Below are positions 35,911 to 45,605 of a DNA stretch of 50,502 nucleotides, piece after piece; the first letter of the stretch is position 1; every line of letters begins with the position of its first letter. The translations under genes and the position numbers were made by a program. Location: positions 1-50,502 of the forward strand of contig NZ_SLYB01000017.1 of the NCBI RefSeq assembly GCF_004340985.1. Reading direction: 5' to 3'. Under the pieces are notes generated by a model that made no database searches, was not told the origin of the DNA, and saw nothing but the letters and a program-made list of their open reading frames with translations. Origin of the DNA: Cricetibacter osteomyelitidis. GTDB taxonomy: Bacteria > Pseudomonadota > Gammaproteobacteria > Enterobacterales > Pasteurellaceae.

Positions 35911-38568
35911 TTAGTTAGGCATTGTTGCCTGATTCCAATTTGGTGCTTCGTCCGGGCGTTTTATCCGTAATAAAAAGCGCTGATTGGCTTTAGCTTGCGG
36001 TTGAACCACCGTACCGGTCGGGTTGGAGAATGAGATGCCGCCTTTCAATAACTGTTGTACTGAGCCTGTATGAAATTCCGCTCCTTTCCAACCTAATTCA
36101 AAGTTATAGCCGGAAGCGACCCAAAATTCTGAATTTTTACGCACTAAATGCTGATGTTTCGGCAAAATGACTAAATGAATCAATACCCGATCACCTAAAT
36201 TGTTCAATTCCATTTTGCGGATTGTGCCTACTTCCACTCCACGATAAAGCACCGGCGATCCTGTGGTTAAGTTTAATGCATCATTGGTTTCCACGATAAT
36301 CGGGAAACCGTCATTAAAACGATGTGGGTTTTCAGCGGTTTGACTCAAGGTAAATTTCGTTTTTCTTGCCCCGTTACCTGCAGTCACATCAATATAGGGC
36401 TGCAGCAATGCATCCAAGTTTTCAATGGCTCCGGCGGAAATTTGCGGCGCTATCACTTTAAAACGGCTGTTTTCTTTTGCCACAATATTCATATATTGCG
36501 GGTTAATCAATGCTTTGGCGGTAATGCGGTTATTGGCTTGATCCAGATTAATTTGTTCGATCTCACCAATGGTTAATCCCATATAACGCAATGTCATTCC
36601 TTTGCTTAAATTGCCGGCATCGGCGGCAGTTAAAGTGATTTCATTACCGGCAGATTTCGCCCGTAATTCATTCGGATATAAGATTTTGTTGCCGTTACCG
36701 GAATTGTCAAAACTAATTGCCCCTTTGAGCGTACGGGTGAGCGGACCGGCTTGTACATTAATGCCTTTAGGGGTGATATCTACTTGAGCGGCACTTTCCG
36801 CCCAGAACAGACTTTTATCGGTAAGTAAATGGCGATGTTTCGGATAAATAAACACATCGATTTGGAAATTTTTGCTGGTCGGACGGATATCCAATATTTT
36901 ACCCACTTCATATTGGCGATACAGCACCAATGAACCGCGCTCTAAACTTGGCAGCTGAGTGGCCGTGAGTGTGATTGTAGGATTAATATTATCCGCTAAA
37001 ATACCGGCTTCGGCATTTTCTACATTGTCATAGAGCGGATAGCTCGTAAGTGCGGTAGGATTTTCCGATTTTTTGGTTAATACACGCACGCCGCCTTGTA
37101 ACCATTGTCTTGGATTAGCCGCTCCTATTTGTACACCGTCCACACCGACAGACACATCAAAGTTCGATGCCGCAATAAATTTACTGTCTTTGTTAATGAG
37201 ATTACGATATTCACTCATAATGGCGGCTTTAAAGCTGATTTTATCCGCCGTAATATCTTGTGACATCACTTCACCGATGGTGATACCGTTATAATAAATC
37301 GGTTGACCGGCTGACACGCCATAGGTATCCGGTGATGTCAGCGTCAGCACCAACGTATTAGGTTCTTTCAATAAACGTTCGCTTTGGCGGATCACCGCAA
37401 ATTCCGTACGGGGTTCGCCGTCACCGGCAATAATTTCAAAGGATGTCCCGCGGAACAGTTGTTCGACACTGCTAATTTCCGTTAAAGACGGACGTTTATC
37501 ATTCAAGATAATTTCAGAATGGGTTTTCAGCAATGAGGCTAAATTCGGATCGATCACGAGTTGACCTTTTGCCGCTTGCTCCGTATAAGGATTTTCCGCA
37601 TTGATTTCAGATAACATGCCCACCTGAGTATTTTTATAAAAAACCGGTGTTTTGTTTACCTCAAGACCGAGCACTGAGGGTAGCGTAATATTAATCACTA
37701 AACCGCGACCGGCGGACTTCAGATCTTTATAGAGCAGATAGCGTTGTCCTTGCATCGCAATATCGCTTTTTTCCGGTGAATCAAAAGCAACCGCACCTTG
37801 AATTATGGATGTCAGACTATCCATTTTGACATTTAACCCGCCGGCATTCAGGCTGGCATCAACCCCGCTGATATTCCAGAAACGGGAATCTTTTTTCACT
37901 AAATTGGCATAAGCTTTTTCAATGATCAAATCAATTTCCACTTTCTTTTGATCCGCGGTAAAACGATAGTCGGACACTGTGCCCACAGGCATTTTTTTAT
38001 AATATACCGAAGCTCCGGCAGAAATTGATCCTAAGTCATCGGCTAATAGACGCACCAGTAAATCGCCGTCTTTCACTTCTGCAATAGGGCCTTCTACTTC
38101 TGCTACAAATTCATCTTCCGAGTCGCCGTCGCCGGGTTGCAACGTGATATAATTACCCGAAACCAAGGATTCCAAACCGGATACCCCGGCAAGGGAAACC
38201 GTCGGTTTTACCAGCCAGAATTTAGTGTTTTTACGCAATAAGGTTTTTGCTTCCGGATAGATATTGGCTTCGACTTCCACCTGTTTGAGGTCGTCGGTGA
38301 AACTCACTTTTTTAACCGTACCGATTTGTAAACCTTGATATTGAATTTGAGTTTTATTGGCCACTAAACCATCGCCATTGGCAAAGAGAATGGTGATGCT
38401 TTTTCCCTGTTCCTGTACGATTTGAAAAAACAGCACTGCACCGATACAGAAGGCAATAAAAGGCAATAACCAAAATGGCGAAATTCGACGAATTTGACGG
38501 ATATTTGCCTCCGTATTAGTGATATTTTCCGTTAATTCATTATTTTGTTTGTTTGTTTCGTTTGTCAT
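35911..38568 (-). CDS. letB: LetB (YebT), multi-MCE lipid-transport tunnel protein
   Basis: Periplasm-spanning protein that forms a stacked-ring tunnel for phospholipids between inner and outer membranes. The 885-residue protein has one N-terminal TM segment (FWLLPFIAFCIGAVLFF) and seven MCE domains, recognisable by repeated starts: ITILFANGDGLVANKTQIQY, VRLLADDLGSISAGASVYY, VINITLPSVLGLEVNKT, LTLTSPDTYGVSAGQPIYY, ITLTATQLPSLERGSLVLY, ITLTAADAGNLSKGMTLRY and IIVETNDALNLTTGSPVLY. E. coli LetB has seven as well (877 residues). The ATG at 38568 has GGAA upstream; the 29-nt overlap with letA implies coupling. Confidence 0.95.
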   Translation of the reverse strand: MTNETNKQNNELTENITNTEANIRQIRRISPFWLLPFIAFCIGAVLFFQIVQEQGKSITILFANGDGLVANKTQIQYQGLQIGTVKKVSFTDDLKQVEVEANIYPEAKTLLRKNTKFWLVKPTVSLAGVSGLESLVSGNYITLQPGDGDSEDEFVAEVEGPIAEVKDGDLLVRLLADDLGSISAGASVYYKKMPVGTVSDYRFTADQKKVEIDLIIEKAYANLVKKDSRFWNISGVDASLNAGGLNVKMDSLTSIIQGAVAFDSPEKSDIAMQGQRYLLYKDLKSAGRGLVINITLPSVLGLEVNKTPVFYKNTQVGMLSEINAENPYTEQAAKGQLVIDPNLASLLKTHSEIILNDKRPSLTEISSVEQLFRGTSFEIIAGDGEPRTEFAVIRQSERLLKEPNTLVLTLTSPDTYGVSAGQPIYYNGITIGEVMSQDITADKISFKAAIMSEYRNLINKDSKFIAASNFDVSVGVDGVQIGAANPRQWLQGGVRVLTKKSENPTALTSYPLYDNVENAEAGILADNINPTITLTATQLPSLERGSLVLYRQYEVGKILDIRPTSKNFQIDVFIYPKHRHLLTDKSLFWAESAAQVDITPKGINVQAGPLTRTLKGAISFDNSGNGNKILYPNELRAKSAGNEITLTAADAGNLSKGMTLRYMGLTIGEIEQINLDQANNRITAKALINPQYMNIVAKENSRFKVIAPQISAGAIENLDALLQPYIDVTAGNGARKTKFTLSQTAENPHRFNDGFPIIVETNDALNLTTGSPVLYRGVEVGTIRKMELNNLGDRVLIHLVILPKHQHLVRKNSEFWVASGYNFELGWKGAEFHTGSVQQLLKGGISFSNPTGTVVQPQAKANQRFLLRIKRPDEAPNWNQATMPN

Positions 38569-39802
38569 AAATTTTCCAGAGTAAACGGCTATCAAAGTAA
38601 GAGGTTGATAACATAGTTAAAAATACGGCAGAACCAAAATATAAGGCAGCGGGTCCCACCGAAAAGTTAATAATCTGACCGCGGGAAACCAGTGTCATCA
38701 TTAAGGCTAAGACAAAAAGATCGAGCATTGACCAACGGCCTATAAAATGCACGATATGTAATAATTTCATTTGAAAATGGATGGATTTGTGCAAATTAAA
38801 TTGAATACAAATCAGCAAATAAAGCATAATAATCACTTTGCTGAACGGTACAAAAATACTGGCGGTAAACACCACAAAAGCAATGAAATAACTCCCCATT
38901 TCCATAAATGTAATCACACCGGACATCAGCGTATCACCGCTCACCGCACCCGCAAGGGAAGTATAAGAAATCGGCAACACATTAGCCGGAATCAGCATAA
39001 TCATCCCGGCAATCAGAGTCGCCCAGGTTTTTTGCAATCGTACGTTATCGTCTAAATTAATGCGGTCGTGACAACGGGGACAAATATCCTGATGTTTGCG
39101 GTTGTGAGTCGGCGTGCTAAAAGTATATTCGCAGTTAGTACAAAAGTGCGGTGCATTTTCGCCGACTTTTTCTAAGGGATTTAGTTCCGGATAAAATTCT
39201 TCCCATAGCGCCCGTAAGTTGAGCTTAATAAACAGCAATGTCATTAAAATGGTGGTGCTGATAAAAGCAATTAAATTGATATTTAATTCTAACGGAGCAT
39301 AAGACCGTACTTTAAATGCAGCCACGCACAGCGAGAGAAAATACACATCAAACATTACCCAGGGTTTAATATAGCTTAAGGTTGTTAGTACCAAACGGGA
39401 ACGACGCTTAAAAACTTGCAATATCCGCAAAATCACCACTAACAGCACAAAGAAAATCGGGGTGAAAATCGCACAAATAAACACTAAAAATGCGGTGTAT
39501 TCATAACCTGCTGTGGCCATTTTCCAAATTCCCAGCCAAACACTGGCACCGATATGTTCGCCCAATAAGTCAATATCAATTAGCGGTGACCATAACGCAA
39601 AAGGAATTAAGAATAAAATTGCCACGGCTATGATATTACAACGTCTTAAAGTCCAACGATTACCGGAACGCAAATTATAGTGACAACGGGGGCAAATGGC
39701 ATTCTGAGTCGGCGATAAATAGGGAACGGAAACTACCGCATTACAATCATTGCAGCGGATAATTTGTTTCACGTTTTTTAAAGCTAAGTTTTCTGCCGAC
39801 AT
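38540..39802 (-). CDS. letA: LetA (YebS), PqiA-family membrane partner of LetB
   Basis: Inner-membrane protein thought to load lipids into LetB. The 420-residue protein has two copies of the PqiA unit: each begins with a zinc-ribbon CxxC pair (IIRCNDCN...ICPRCHYNL and HFCTNCEYTF...ICPRCHDRI) and is followed by four hydrophobic segments. The ATG at 39802 is chosen because GAGAG lies upstream and conserved sequence starts soon after; an ATG 21 nt earlier is in frame. E. coli LetA is 427 residues. Divergent from proQ, the order also known near proQ in E. coli. Confidence 0.93.
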   Translation of the reverse strand: MSAENLALKNVKQIIRCNDCNAVVSVPYLSPTQNAICPRCHYNLRSGNRWTLRRCNIIAVAILFLIPFALWSPLIDIDLLGEHIGASVWLGIWKMATAGYEYTAFLVFICAIFTPIFFVLLVVILRILQVFKRRSRLVLTTLSYIKPWVMFDVYFLSLCVAAFKVRSYAPLELNINLIAFISTTILMTLLFIKLNLRALWEEFYPELNPLEKVGENAPHFCTNCEYTFSTPTHNRKHQDICPRCHDRINLDDNVRLQKTWATLIAGMIMLIPANVLPISYTSLAGAVSGDTLMSGVITFMEMGSYFIAFVVFTASIFVPFSKVIIMLYLLICIQFNLHKSIHFQMKLLHIVHFIGRWSMLDLFVLALMMTLVSRGQIINFSVGPAALYFGSAVFLTMLSTSYFDSRLLWKIYDKRNKQTK

Positions 39803-40025
39803 TAGGATCTCTCGTTCAGTCATATATAGGTTAGAGTAGTATATAAATTTGATAAAATTTCTCAAGGTCAGAAATGTAAAGTGCGGTTATTTTTACAAGA
39901 TTTTTACAAAATCAGTGATTAATAATTGTCATTTTTTGCTAAATTAAGCTAAACTATGCCGTTATGTGATATTGGGGGGAACCTGATAAATAATTATTTT
40001 ATTTTGATAACGGTGTAAAATTTGT

Positions 40026-40670
40026 ATGTCTGAAAATGTTGAAATCCAAAAATTAACAAATAATAAAGAAATTATTGCGTACTTAGCAGAAAAATTTCCG
40101 CTTTGTTTTTCTCTGGAAGGTGAAGCCAAACCACTTAAAATCGGTATTTTCCAAGATTTAGCGGAAGCCTTGGCGGATGATGAACGGGTCAGCAAAACGC
40201 AGCTTCGCCATGCATTACGTCAATATACGGCAAACTGGCGTTATTTACACGGTTGCAAAGTGGGAGCGGTACGCGTGGATTTACAAGGCAACGATTGCGG
40301 TGCATTAGAACAAGAACACGCCGCTCATGCGGCACAGCAATTAGCGGAAGCTAAAGCTAAACTGGCGGAAAAACGTGCAGCGGAGCGTGCGGCAAATCCG
40401 GATGCAGCAAAATATAAAAAAGAAAAACGTCCGCAGCGTAAATCTGTTGAAAATCAAGTCAGATCCGATAAACCAAAAGCACCGCGTAAACCAAAATTGG
40501 ATTTAGTTGCAGTGGATATGGCAACATTGAAAGCAAACAGCGTAGTGAAAGTAAAAGCGGGCGAACGTACACAAAATGCGATTGTATTAGAAGTTTTGAA
40601 GGATGCGGTGCGAGTGCAATTGGATAACGGGTTGGTGATTAATGTCACGACCGATCGTTTATTTGCTTAA
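40026..40670 (+). CDS. proQ: RNA chaperone ProQ
   Basis: FinO-family RNA-binding protein that stabilises sRNAs and mRNA 3' ends. The 214-residue protein has the N-terminal FinO domain (residues about 10-120, with FPLCFSLEGEAKPLKIGIF and LRQYTANWRYLHGCKVGAVR), a basic Lys/Arg/Ala linker (about 115-165), and a C-terminal Tudor-like domain (VKAGERTQNAIVLEVLKDAV). E. coli ProQ is 232 residues. The prc gene starts 46 nt after the stop, a conserved pair. Confidence 0.95.
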   Translation: MSENVEIQKLTNNKEIIAYLAEKFPLCFSLEGEAKPLKIGIFQDLAEALADDERVSKTQLRHALRQYTANWRYLHGCKVGAVRVDLQGNDCGALEQEHAAHAAQQLAEAKAKLAEKRAAERAANPDAAKYKKEKRPQRKSVENQVRSDKPKAPRKPKLDLVAVDMATLKANSVVKVKAGERTQNAIVLEVLKDAVRVQLDNGLVINVTTDRLFA

Positions 40671-40716
40671 TTTATTTTTACATAGTTATTTTGTCATTAA
40701 GAGATATTTAGAAATA

Positions 40717-42750
40717 ATGAAATTAACCACATCAAAAACTTATTTGGCGAGTTTTGTATTAAGCAGTTTATTACTTGTTAATAGTACATTTACTCAAGCG
40801 GTTGAACCGAAAATTAAACCAAGTGAAATTGTTTTACCGGCTCCGACGGAAGAAAACGATTTAGCTACTAAGCGGGCAACGGCTCGTTTGGTGCAGTCAC
40901 ACTATAAAAAATTCGACTTGAATGACGCATTTTCCAATTTAATTTTTGATCGTTATTTAGATTATCTCGATCCGAGTCATAGCATTTTTTTACAATCCGA
41001 TGTAGATGAGTTGCGTCAGAAATATGCCAATACGTTGGATGATGACCTGAATCAAGGCAAGTTGACCGATGCATTTGCCGTGTATGAATTGATGACTAAA
41101 CGATTATACGAACGTTATCAATATGCGCTTTCTTTAATCGACAAAGAACCTGATTTGACCGGTGACGATCAACTTGAAATCGATCGTAAAAAAGCCGCAT
41201 GGCCAAAATCGGAAGACGAAGCTAAAGCATTGTGGTTAGCTCGTGTAAAAAATGATGTAATTTCATTAAAATTAAAAGATAAAAAATGGTCTGACATCAA
41301 GAAAACTTTGGTAAAACGTTATAATCTGGGCATTAAACGTTTAACCCAAACCAAAGCTGATGATATTACACAAACATTTTTAAATGCATTTGCCCGTGAA
41401 ATTGATCCGCATACCAGCTATTTAGCACCTCGTCAGGCAAAAAGTTTTAACGAAGGCATGAATTTATCTTTAGAAGGGATTGGTGCGACGTTGCAATCGG
41501 AAGACGGTGAAACCACTATTAAAGGTTTGGTGAAAGGTGCTCCGGCAGAACGTAGCAAAAAGTTACAAATCGGCGATAAAATCGTCGGTGTCGGACAAGC
41601 AACCGGTGAAATCGAAGATGTTATCGGTTGGCGTATAGATGATGTGGTCGACAAAATTAAAGGTAAAAAAGGTACGAAAGTTCGCCTTGAAATCGAACCT
41701 GCAAAAGGCGGAAAAACCAAAGTTATAACTATCGTACGTGATAAAGTTCGCTTGGAAGACAGTGCGGCAAAATTAGAAATGGCGAAAGTCGATGGTGTGA
41801 ATATTGCGACCATTGAAATTCCGGGATTCTATATCGGTTTAACGGAAGATGTACGCAAATTACTTGCCGATGCGGAAAAGAAAAAAGTGCAAGCGGTGAT
41901 TATTGATTTACGTGAGAACGGCGGCGGTGCGTTAACGGAAGCAGTGGAATTGACCGGCTTATTTATCAGTGACGGTCCGGTGGTGCAAGTACGAGATGCT
42001 TATGATCGCATTCGTGTACATGAAGACCCGGACAGTGCTCAAGTGTACAAAGGTCCGTTAATGGTGATGATCAATCGTTTCAGTGCATCCGCATCAGAAA
42101 TTTTTGCCGCAGCGATCCAGGATTATGATCGTGGTATTGTAGTCGGACAAAATACTTTTGGTAAAGGAACTGTACAACAAAGCCGCGGATTGAATTTCGT
42201 GTACGATTTGGATCAAAAACCAAAAGGCTCGTTACAATATACAATTCAAAAATTCTACCGTATCAATGGCGGTAGTACCCAACTTAAAGGGGTGGCACCG
42301 GATGTTGAATTTCCATCATTAATTGATATGGATGAATTCGGCGAATCGAAAGAAGACAATGCCTTACCTTGGGATAAAGTGCCGGCGGCAACTTACTCGA
42401 AAGCGGGCAATGCTCGGGAATTGGTCGGTGCGTTAAAACAAAAACACGATGAACGTGTGGCTAAGAATCCTGAATTTATCACTTTAAAAGAAGATATCGC
42501 ACGAGCAAAAGAATTGTCGGAACGCAAATGGCTTTCATTGAATTATGTAACGCGTAAAGCGGAAAATGATAAAGATGATGCCAAACGTTTGAAAGATTTA
42601 AATGCCCGCTTTAAGCGTGAAGGAAAAAAAGCCTTGAAAAATTTAGATGCCTTACCGAAAGACTATGAGGCGCCTGATTTTATCTTAAAAGAAGCAGAAA
42701 AAATGGCAGCGGATTTAGTCAATTTGATGCAAAATAAGGAAGGAAAGTAA
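40717..42750 (+). CDS. prc: Tail-specific periplasmic protease Prc (Tsp)
   Basis: Periplasmic protease that degrades proteins with non-polar C-termini and processes PBP3 and MepS. The ATG at 40717 begins a clear signal peptide (MKLTTSKTYLASFVLSSLLL, cleavage near TQA-VE); an upstream in-frame start in the proQ tail would disrupt it. The 677-residue protein (682 in E. coli) has a PDZ domain (EGIGATLQSEDGETTIKGLV), the catalytic Ser in FSASASEIFAAAIQDY and the Lys in NTFGKGTVQ. It is followed 6 nt later by ldtD. Confidence 0.95.
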   Translation: MKLTTSKTYLASFVLSSLLLVNSTFTQAVEPKIKPSEIVLPAPTEENDLATKRATARLVQSHYKKFDLNDAFSNLIFDRYLDYLDPSHSIFLQSDVDELRQKYANTLDDDLNQGKLTDAFAVYELMTKRLYERYQYALSLIDKEPDLTGDDQLEIDRKKAAWPKSEDEAKALWLARVKNDVISLKLKDKKWSDIKKTLVKRYNLGIKRLTQTKADDITQTFLNAFAREIDPHTSYLAPRQAKSFNEGMNLSLEGIGATLQSEDGETTIKGLVKGAPAERSKKLQIGDKIVGVGQATGEIEDVIGWRIDDVVDKIKGKKGTKVRLEIEPAKGGKTKVITIVRDKVRLEDSAAKLEMAKVDGVNIATIEIPGFYIGLTEDVRKLLADAEKKKVQAVIIDLRENGGGALTEAVELTGLFISDGPVVQVRDAYDRIRVHEDPDSAQVYKGPLMVMINRFSASASEIFAAAIQDYDRGIVVGQNTFGKGTVQQSRGLNFVYDLDQKPKGSLQYTIQKFYRINGGSTQLKGVAPDVEFPSLIDMDEFGESKEDNALPWDKVPAATYSKAGNARELVGALKQKHDERVAKNPEFITLKEDIARAKELSERKWLSLNYVTRKAENDKDDAKRLKDLNARFKREGKKALKNLDALPKDYEAPDFILKEAEKMAADLVNLMQNKEGK

Positions 42751-42756
42751 TTTTTT

Positions 42757-44172
42757 ATGTTTATTCAGTCCACATCTAAACTCGCAAAAGTAACTATTTT
42801 GACATCTTGTATCTTCTCGGTCACCGCATGTGCTCAGTTACAAATGATGGCAAAAAACGATCCGCTCGCCGTATTAACGCCGGAAGAGGAAAAACGTTTG
42901 ACCGGCGAGTGGCAAGCTCAAGCAGAAGCTAAATTGCAACAAGTGATTGGAACTGAGACTAACTTACAATTTAAATCTGAAATTGCCCGTCTGTATGCTG
43001 AAAATGACTATACATTCCTATGGTCTGATAAAAATGCAGAAAAACAATTTTTGCATGACTATGCGGCAATGGTAGCCAGCGGTATTTCGAGTAAATCCGC
43101 AAAAAATTTAGAACAAATCAGCCTGTTTAATCATAAAGAACCGCAATCATTGGCTTATGATATTTTGTTGAGTGATGCATTCTTAGATTATATGTATTAT
43201 GCGAAAAACGTATCAGAAAATGCACAGAACTGGTTATATGGCGGGAGTTATAAAGCACAACAACCAAGTAAAGAACAGATTGCCGAATGGATAAGTGCGG
43301 TTAAAAATAAAACAGATTTGCAATTTGTGCAGAATCTTTCCAACGGTAATAAATTATACCGTCAAACGGTACAACGTTTAATGACGGAAAATAATACGAA
43401 TGAATTGGCTAGGCTGGCTATTAACGCCCAGCGTTTACGCGTAATACCAAGTTTTGAAAACGGCATTTTTGTTAATATTCCCACCTATCAGTTGAATTAT
43501 GTTCGTGATGGACAATTAGTGCTGAATTCTCGTGTTATTGTGGGTAAAAATGAACGTAGAACTCCGGTCATGTACAGCAAATTAAGCAATGTGGTGGTTA
43601 ATCCGCCTTGGAATGCACCGGTTCGCTTAATTAATGAAGATTTGTTACCAAAAATTCGTAAAGATCCTAGTTATTTACAACGCTATGGTTATGAGATCTT
43701 AAATAGCAAAGGTCAGGTCATTAGCCCGTCGAGTATTAATTGGTCGTCTATTGGTGCGAAATTCCCGTACCATTTGCGGCAAAAACCAAGTGATAATACG
43801 GCATTAGGTCGTTATAAATTTAATATGCCGAGTTCCGATGCCATTTATTTACATGATACGCCATCACGCAAATTGTTTAGTAAAAATAAGCGTGCGTTGA
43901 GTTCCGGCTGTGTACGTGTGGAGAAAGCTGATCAGCTTGCAACTATTTTATTGAAAGAAGCGGGTTGGTCCGATAATAAAAAGCAAACCGTATTAGACAG
44001 TCGTAAAACCACCTGGGCAACCATTAAATCGGATAATCCGGTTTATTTGTATTATGTAACGGCTTGGGTTGATGACGGGCAAGTAAAAACCGCACCGGAT
44101 ATTTATGGCTATGACAAAGTTGCCGTGCCAAAAGATATTAATTGGGATATTATTAAAAAGTATTTGATGTAA
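42757..44172 (+). CDS. ldtD: L,D-transpeptidase (YcbB/LdtD-like), putative lipoprotein
   Basis: Forms 3-3 peptidoglycan cross-links or attaches lipoproteins, and resists most beta-lactams. The 471-residue protein has a peptidoglycan-binding-like N-terminal part and a YkuD catalytic domain with His366 in IYLHDTP and the nucleophile Cys385 in ALSSGCVRVE (the family SxGCxR motif). WNAP and TPVMYSK are also typical of YcbB. The N-terminus has a hydrophobic segment followed by SVTAC (residues 21-25), which fits a lipobox. The order ldtD-mepK-gloC matches E. coli ycbB-ycbK-ycbL. An uptake word lies at 43292. Confidence 0.9.
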   Translation: MFIQSTSKLAKVTILTSCIFSVTACAQLQMMAKNDPLAVLTPEEEKRLTGEWQAQAEAKLQQVIGTETNLQFKSEIARLYAENDYTFLWSDKNAEKQFLHDYAAMVASGISSKSAKNLEQISLFNHKEPQSLAYDILLSDAFLDYMYYAKNVSENAQNWLYGGSYKAQQPSKEQIAEWISAVKNKTDLQFVQNLSNGNKLYRQTVQRLMTENNTNELARLAINAQRLRVIPSFENGIFVNIPTYQLNYVRDGQLVLNSRVIVGKNERRTPVMYSKLSNVVVNPPWNAPVRLINEDLLPKIRKDPSYLQRYGYEILNSKGQVISPSSINWSSIGAKFPYHLRQKPSDNTALGRYKFNMPSSDAIYLHDTPSRKLFSKNKRALSSGCVRVEKADQLATILLKEAGWSDNKKQTVLDSRKTTWATIKSDNPVYLYYVTAWVDDGQVKTAPDIYGYDKVAVPKDINWDIIKKYLM

Positions 44173-44285
44173 TTAGTTTTTTTGTAATATAAATTTTTAT
44201 TAAGTTTTTTTAAACTTTTTTCTCAACGTGCTGTCGAAAATACGGTACGTTGAATTTGTACCTATTGTGATAAGGATAATTTAAT

Positions 44286-44846
44286 ATGAGCGGAATTGAT
44301 CAGCAGCGGCGTAAGTGGCTGTCGTTAGGCGGAGTTGTATTGGGAGTAACCTGCTTACCTAATACGGTACTGGCGGCGTTATCGACACCAAAACCAAGAA
44401 TTTTACGTTTTAGAAATATTAATACCGGCGATACGTTTAGCGGAGGCTTTTCTGAACGTGCCGGTTTTTCTTCCGCAAATTTAAATAAATTAAATTATCT
44501 GATGCGTGATCGTCGAAGTGGTCAAGTGCGTCGCATGGATCCAAAACTGTTTACTAAATTGTATCGTATTCAAAGTGCTTTAGGGTTACGCAATACCGAA
44601 ATTCAAATTATCTGTGGTTATCGCTCGGCATATACTAATGCCGTAATGCATCGTCGTAGTCGTGGTGTTGCAAGCAATAGTTATCATGTTCGCGGTCAAG
44701 CTATTGATTTTAAAATTGAAGGCGTACCGCTTGCAAAAGTGCGTCGTGCCGCAGAGAGTTTAAATAACGGCGGTGTCGGTTATTATCCTTATAGTAATTT
44801 TGTGCATATTGACACAGGTCCTGTTCGCACATGGCGTGGTTCATAA
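44286..44846 (+). CDS. mepK: MepK (YcbK), murein endopeptidase
   Basis: M15-type periplasmic zinc peptidase that cleaves 3-3 cross-links made by L,D-transpeptidases. The 186-residue protein starts with a twin-arginine signal (RRKWLSLGGVVLGVTC), so Tat export is predicted. The zinc and catalytic motifs are GYRSAYTN, SYHVRGQAIDF (His and Asp) and NFVHIDTGP (His). Length and motifs match E. coli MepK (182). It has its own upstream gap of 113 nt and ribosome-binding site (AAGGA). Placement next to ldtD pairs maker and cutter of 3-3 bonds. Confidence 0.93.
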   Translation: MSGIDQQRRKWLSLGGVVLGVTCLPNTVLAALSTPKPRILRFRNINTGDTFSGGFSERAGFSSANLNKLNYLMRDRRSGQVRRMDPKLFTKLYRIQSALGLRNTEIQIICGYRSAYTNAVMHRRSRGVASNSYHVRGQAIDFKIEGVPLAKVRRAAESLNNGGVGYYPYSNFVHIDTGPVRTWRGS

Positions 44847-44863
44847 AAATTTGGCTAAAACAG

Positions 44864-44886
44864 ACCGCACTTTGTGCGGTTTTTTA
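44864..44886 (+). terminator. Short USS-based terminator after mepK
   Basis: ACCGCAC (44864-44870), TTT loop, GTGCGGT (44874-44880), then six T. The first arm with the loop reads ACCGCACTTT, an uptake word. Confidence 0.85.
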
Positions 44887-44906
44887 TTGATTAAGTAGGG
44901 GATAAC

Positions 44907-45539
44907 ATGAAACTTGATATTATTCCGGTTACGGCATTTCAACAGAATTGCACGTTGGTGTGGGATGAACAGAAAAATGCTGCCATTATTGATCCGGGCG
45001 GTGAAGCGGAAAAATTAATTCGGCGTATTGAAGAATTAGGTTTAAATTTAAAAGTGATACTGCTTACACATGGTCATCTTGATCATGTGGGCGCGGCGAT
45101 GAAATTAAAACAGCACTTTGCAGTTGAGATTTTAGGTCCTAATAGTGCCGATGAGTTTTGGTTCAATATGCTACCGCAACAATCTCAACAATTTGGTTTA
45201 TTTGAAATAGCAACATTTAAGCCGGATCGTTGGTTAGATACGGAAGGCGAAAAAATTCAGGTGGGCGATTTGCGTTTTGAAGTGTTGCATTTACCGGGGC
45301 ATACACCGGGACATATCGGTTTTATTGATCATGATAATAACATTGCATTTACCGGAGATGTGTTATTTAACGGCGGTATCGGCCGTACCGATTTTCCGCA
45401 AGGGGATTATGCCGATTTGTTAAAATCCATCAAAGAAAAGTTATATATGCTTGATGATAAAATGATTATTGTAGCAGGGCATGGATCTTATACGACAATT
45501 GGTCAAGAAAAAGAAAATAATCCTTTTACCCGTCAGTAA
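44907..45539 (+). CDS. gloC: Metallo-beta-lactamase-fold hydrolase, GloC (YcbL) type
   Basis: Glyoxalase II-like enzyme that hydrolyses S-lactoylglutathione in the methylglyoxal pathway. The 210-residue protein has the dinuclear metal motif THGHLDH, then LPGHTPGHIGF, the bridging Asp in FTGDVLF, and the last His in AGHGSYTTIG. The type II fold is compact and lacks the long C-terminal domain of GloB. It keeps the neighbourhood seen in E. coli (ycbL after ycbK), though a terminator separates it from mepK here. Confidence 0.9.
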   Translation: MKLDIIPVTAFQQNCTLVWDEQKNAAIIDPGGEAEKLIRRIEELGLNLKVILLTHGHLDHVGAAMKLKQHFAVEILGPNSADEFWFNMLPQQSQQFGLFEIATFKPDRWLDTEGEKIQVGDLRFEVLHLPGHTPGHIGFIDHDNNIAFTGDVLFNGGIGRTDFPQGDYADLLKSIKEKLYMLDDKMIIVAGHGSYTTIGQEKENNPFTRQ

Positions 45540-45551
45540 GTTAGTAATAAA

Positions 45552-45583
45552 AAATAGCGATAAAGTAATATTTATCGCTATTT
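45552..45583. terminator. Bidirectional terminator between gloC and ilvE
   Basis: Perfect 13-bp arms AAATAGCGATAAA (45552-45564) and TTTATCGCTATTT (45571-45583) lie between two convergent genes, with T-rich ends on either side. Confidence 0.8.
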
Positions 45584-45605
45584 GATCTGCTAATCTTCAG
45601 TTAAG

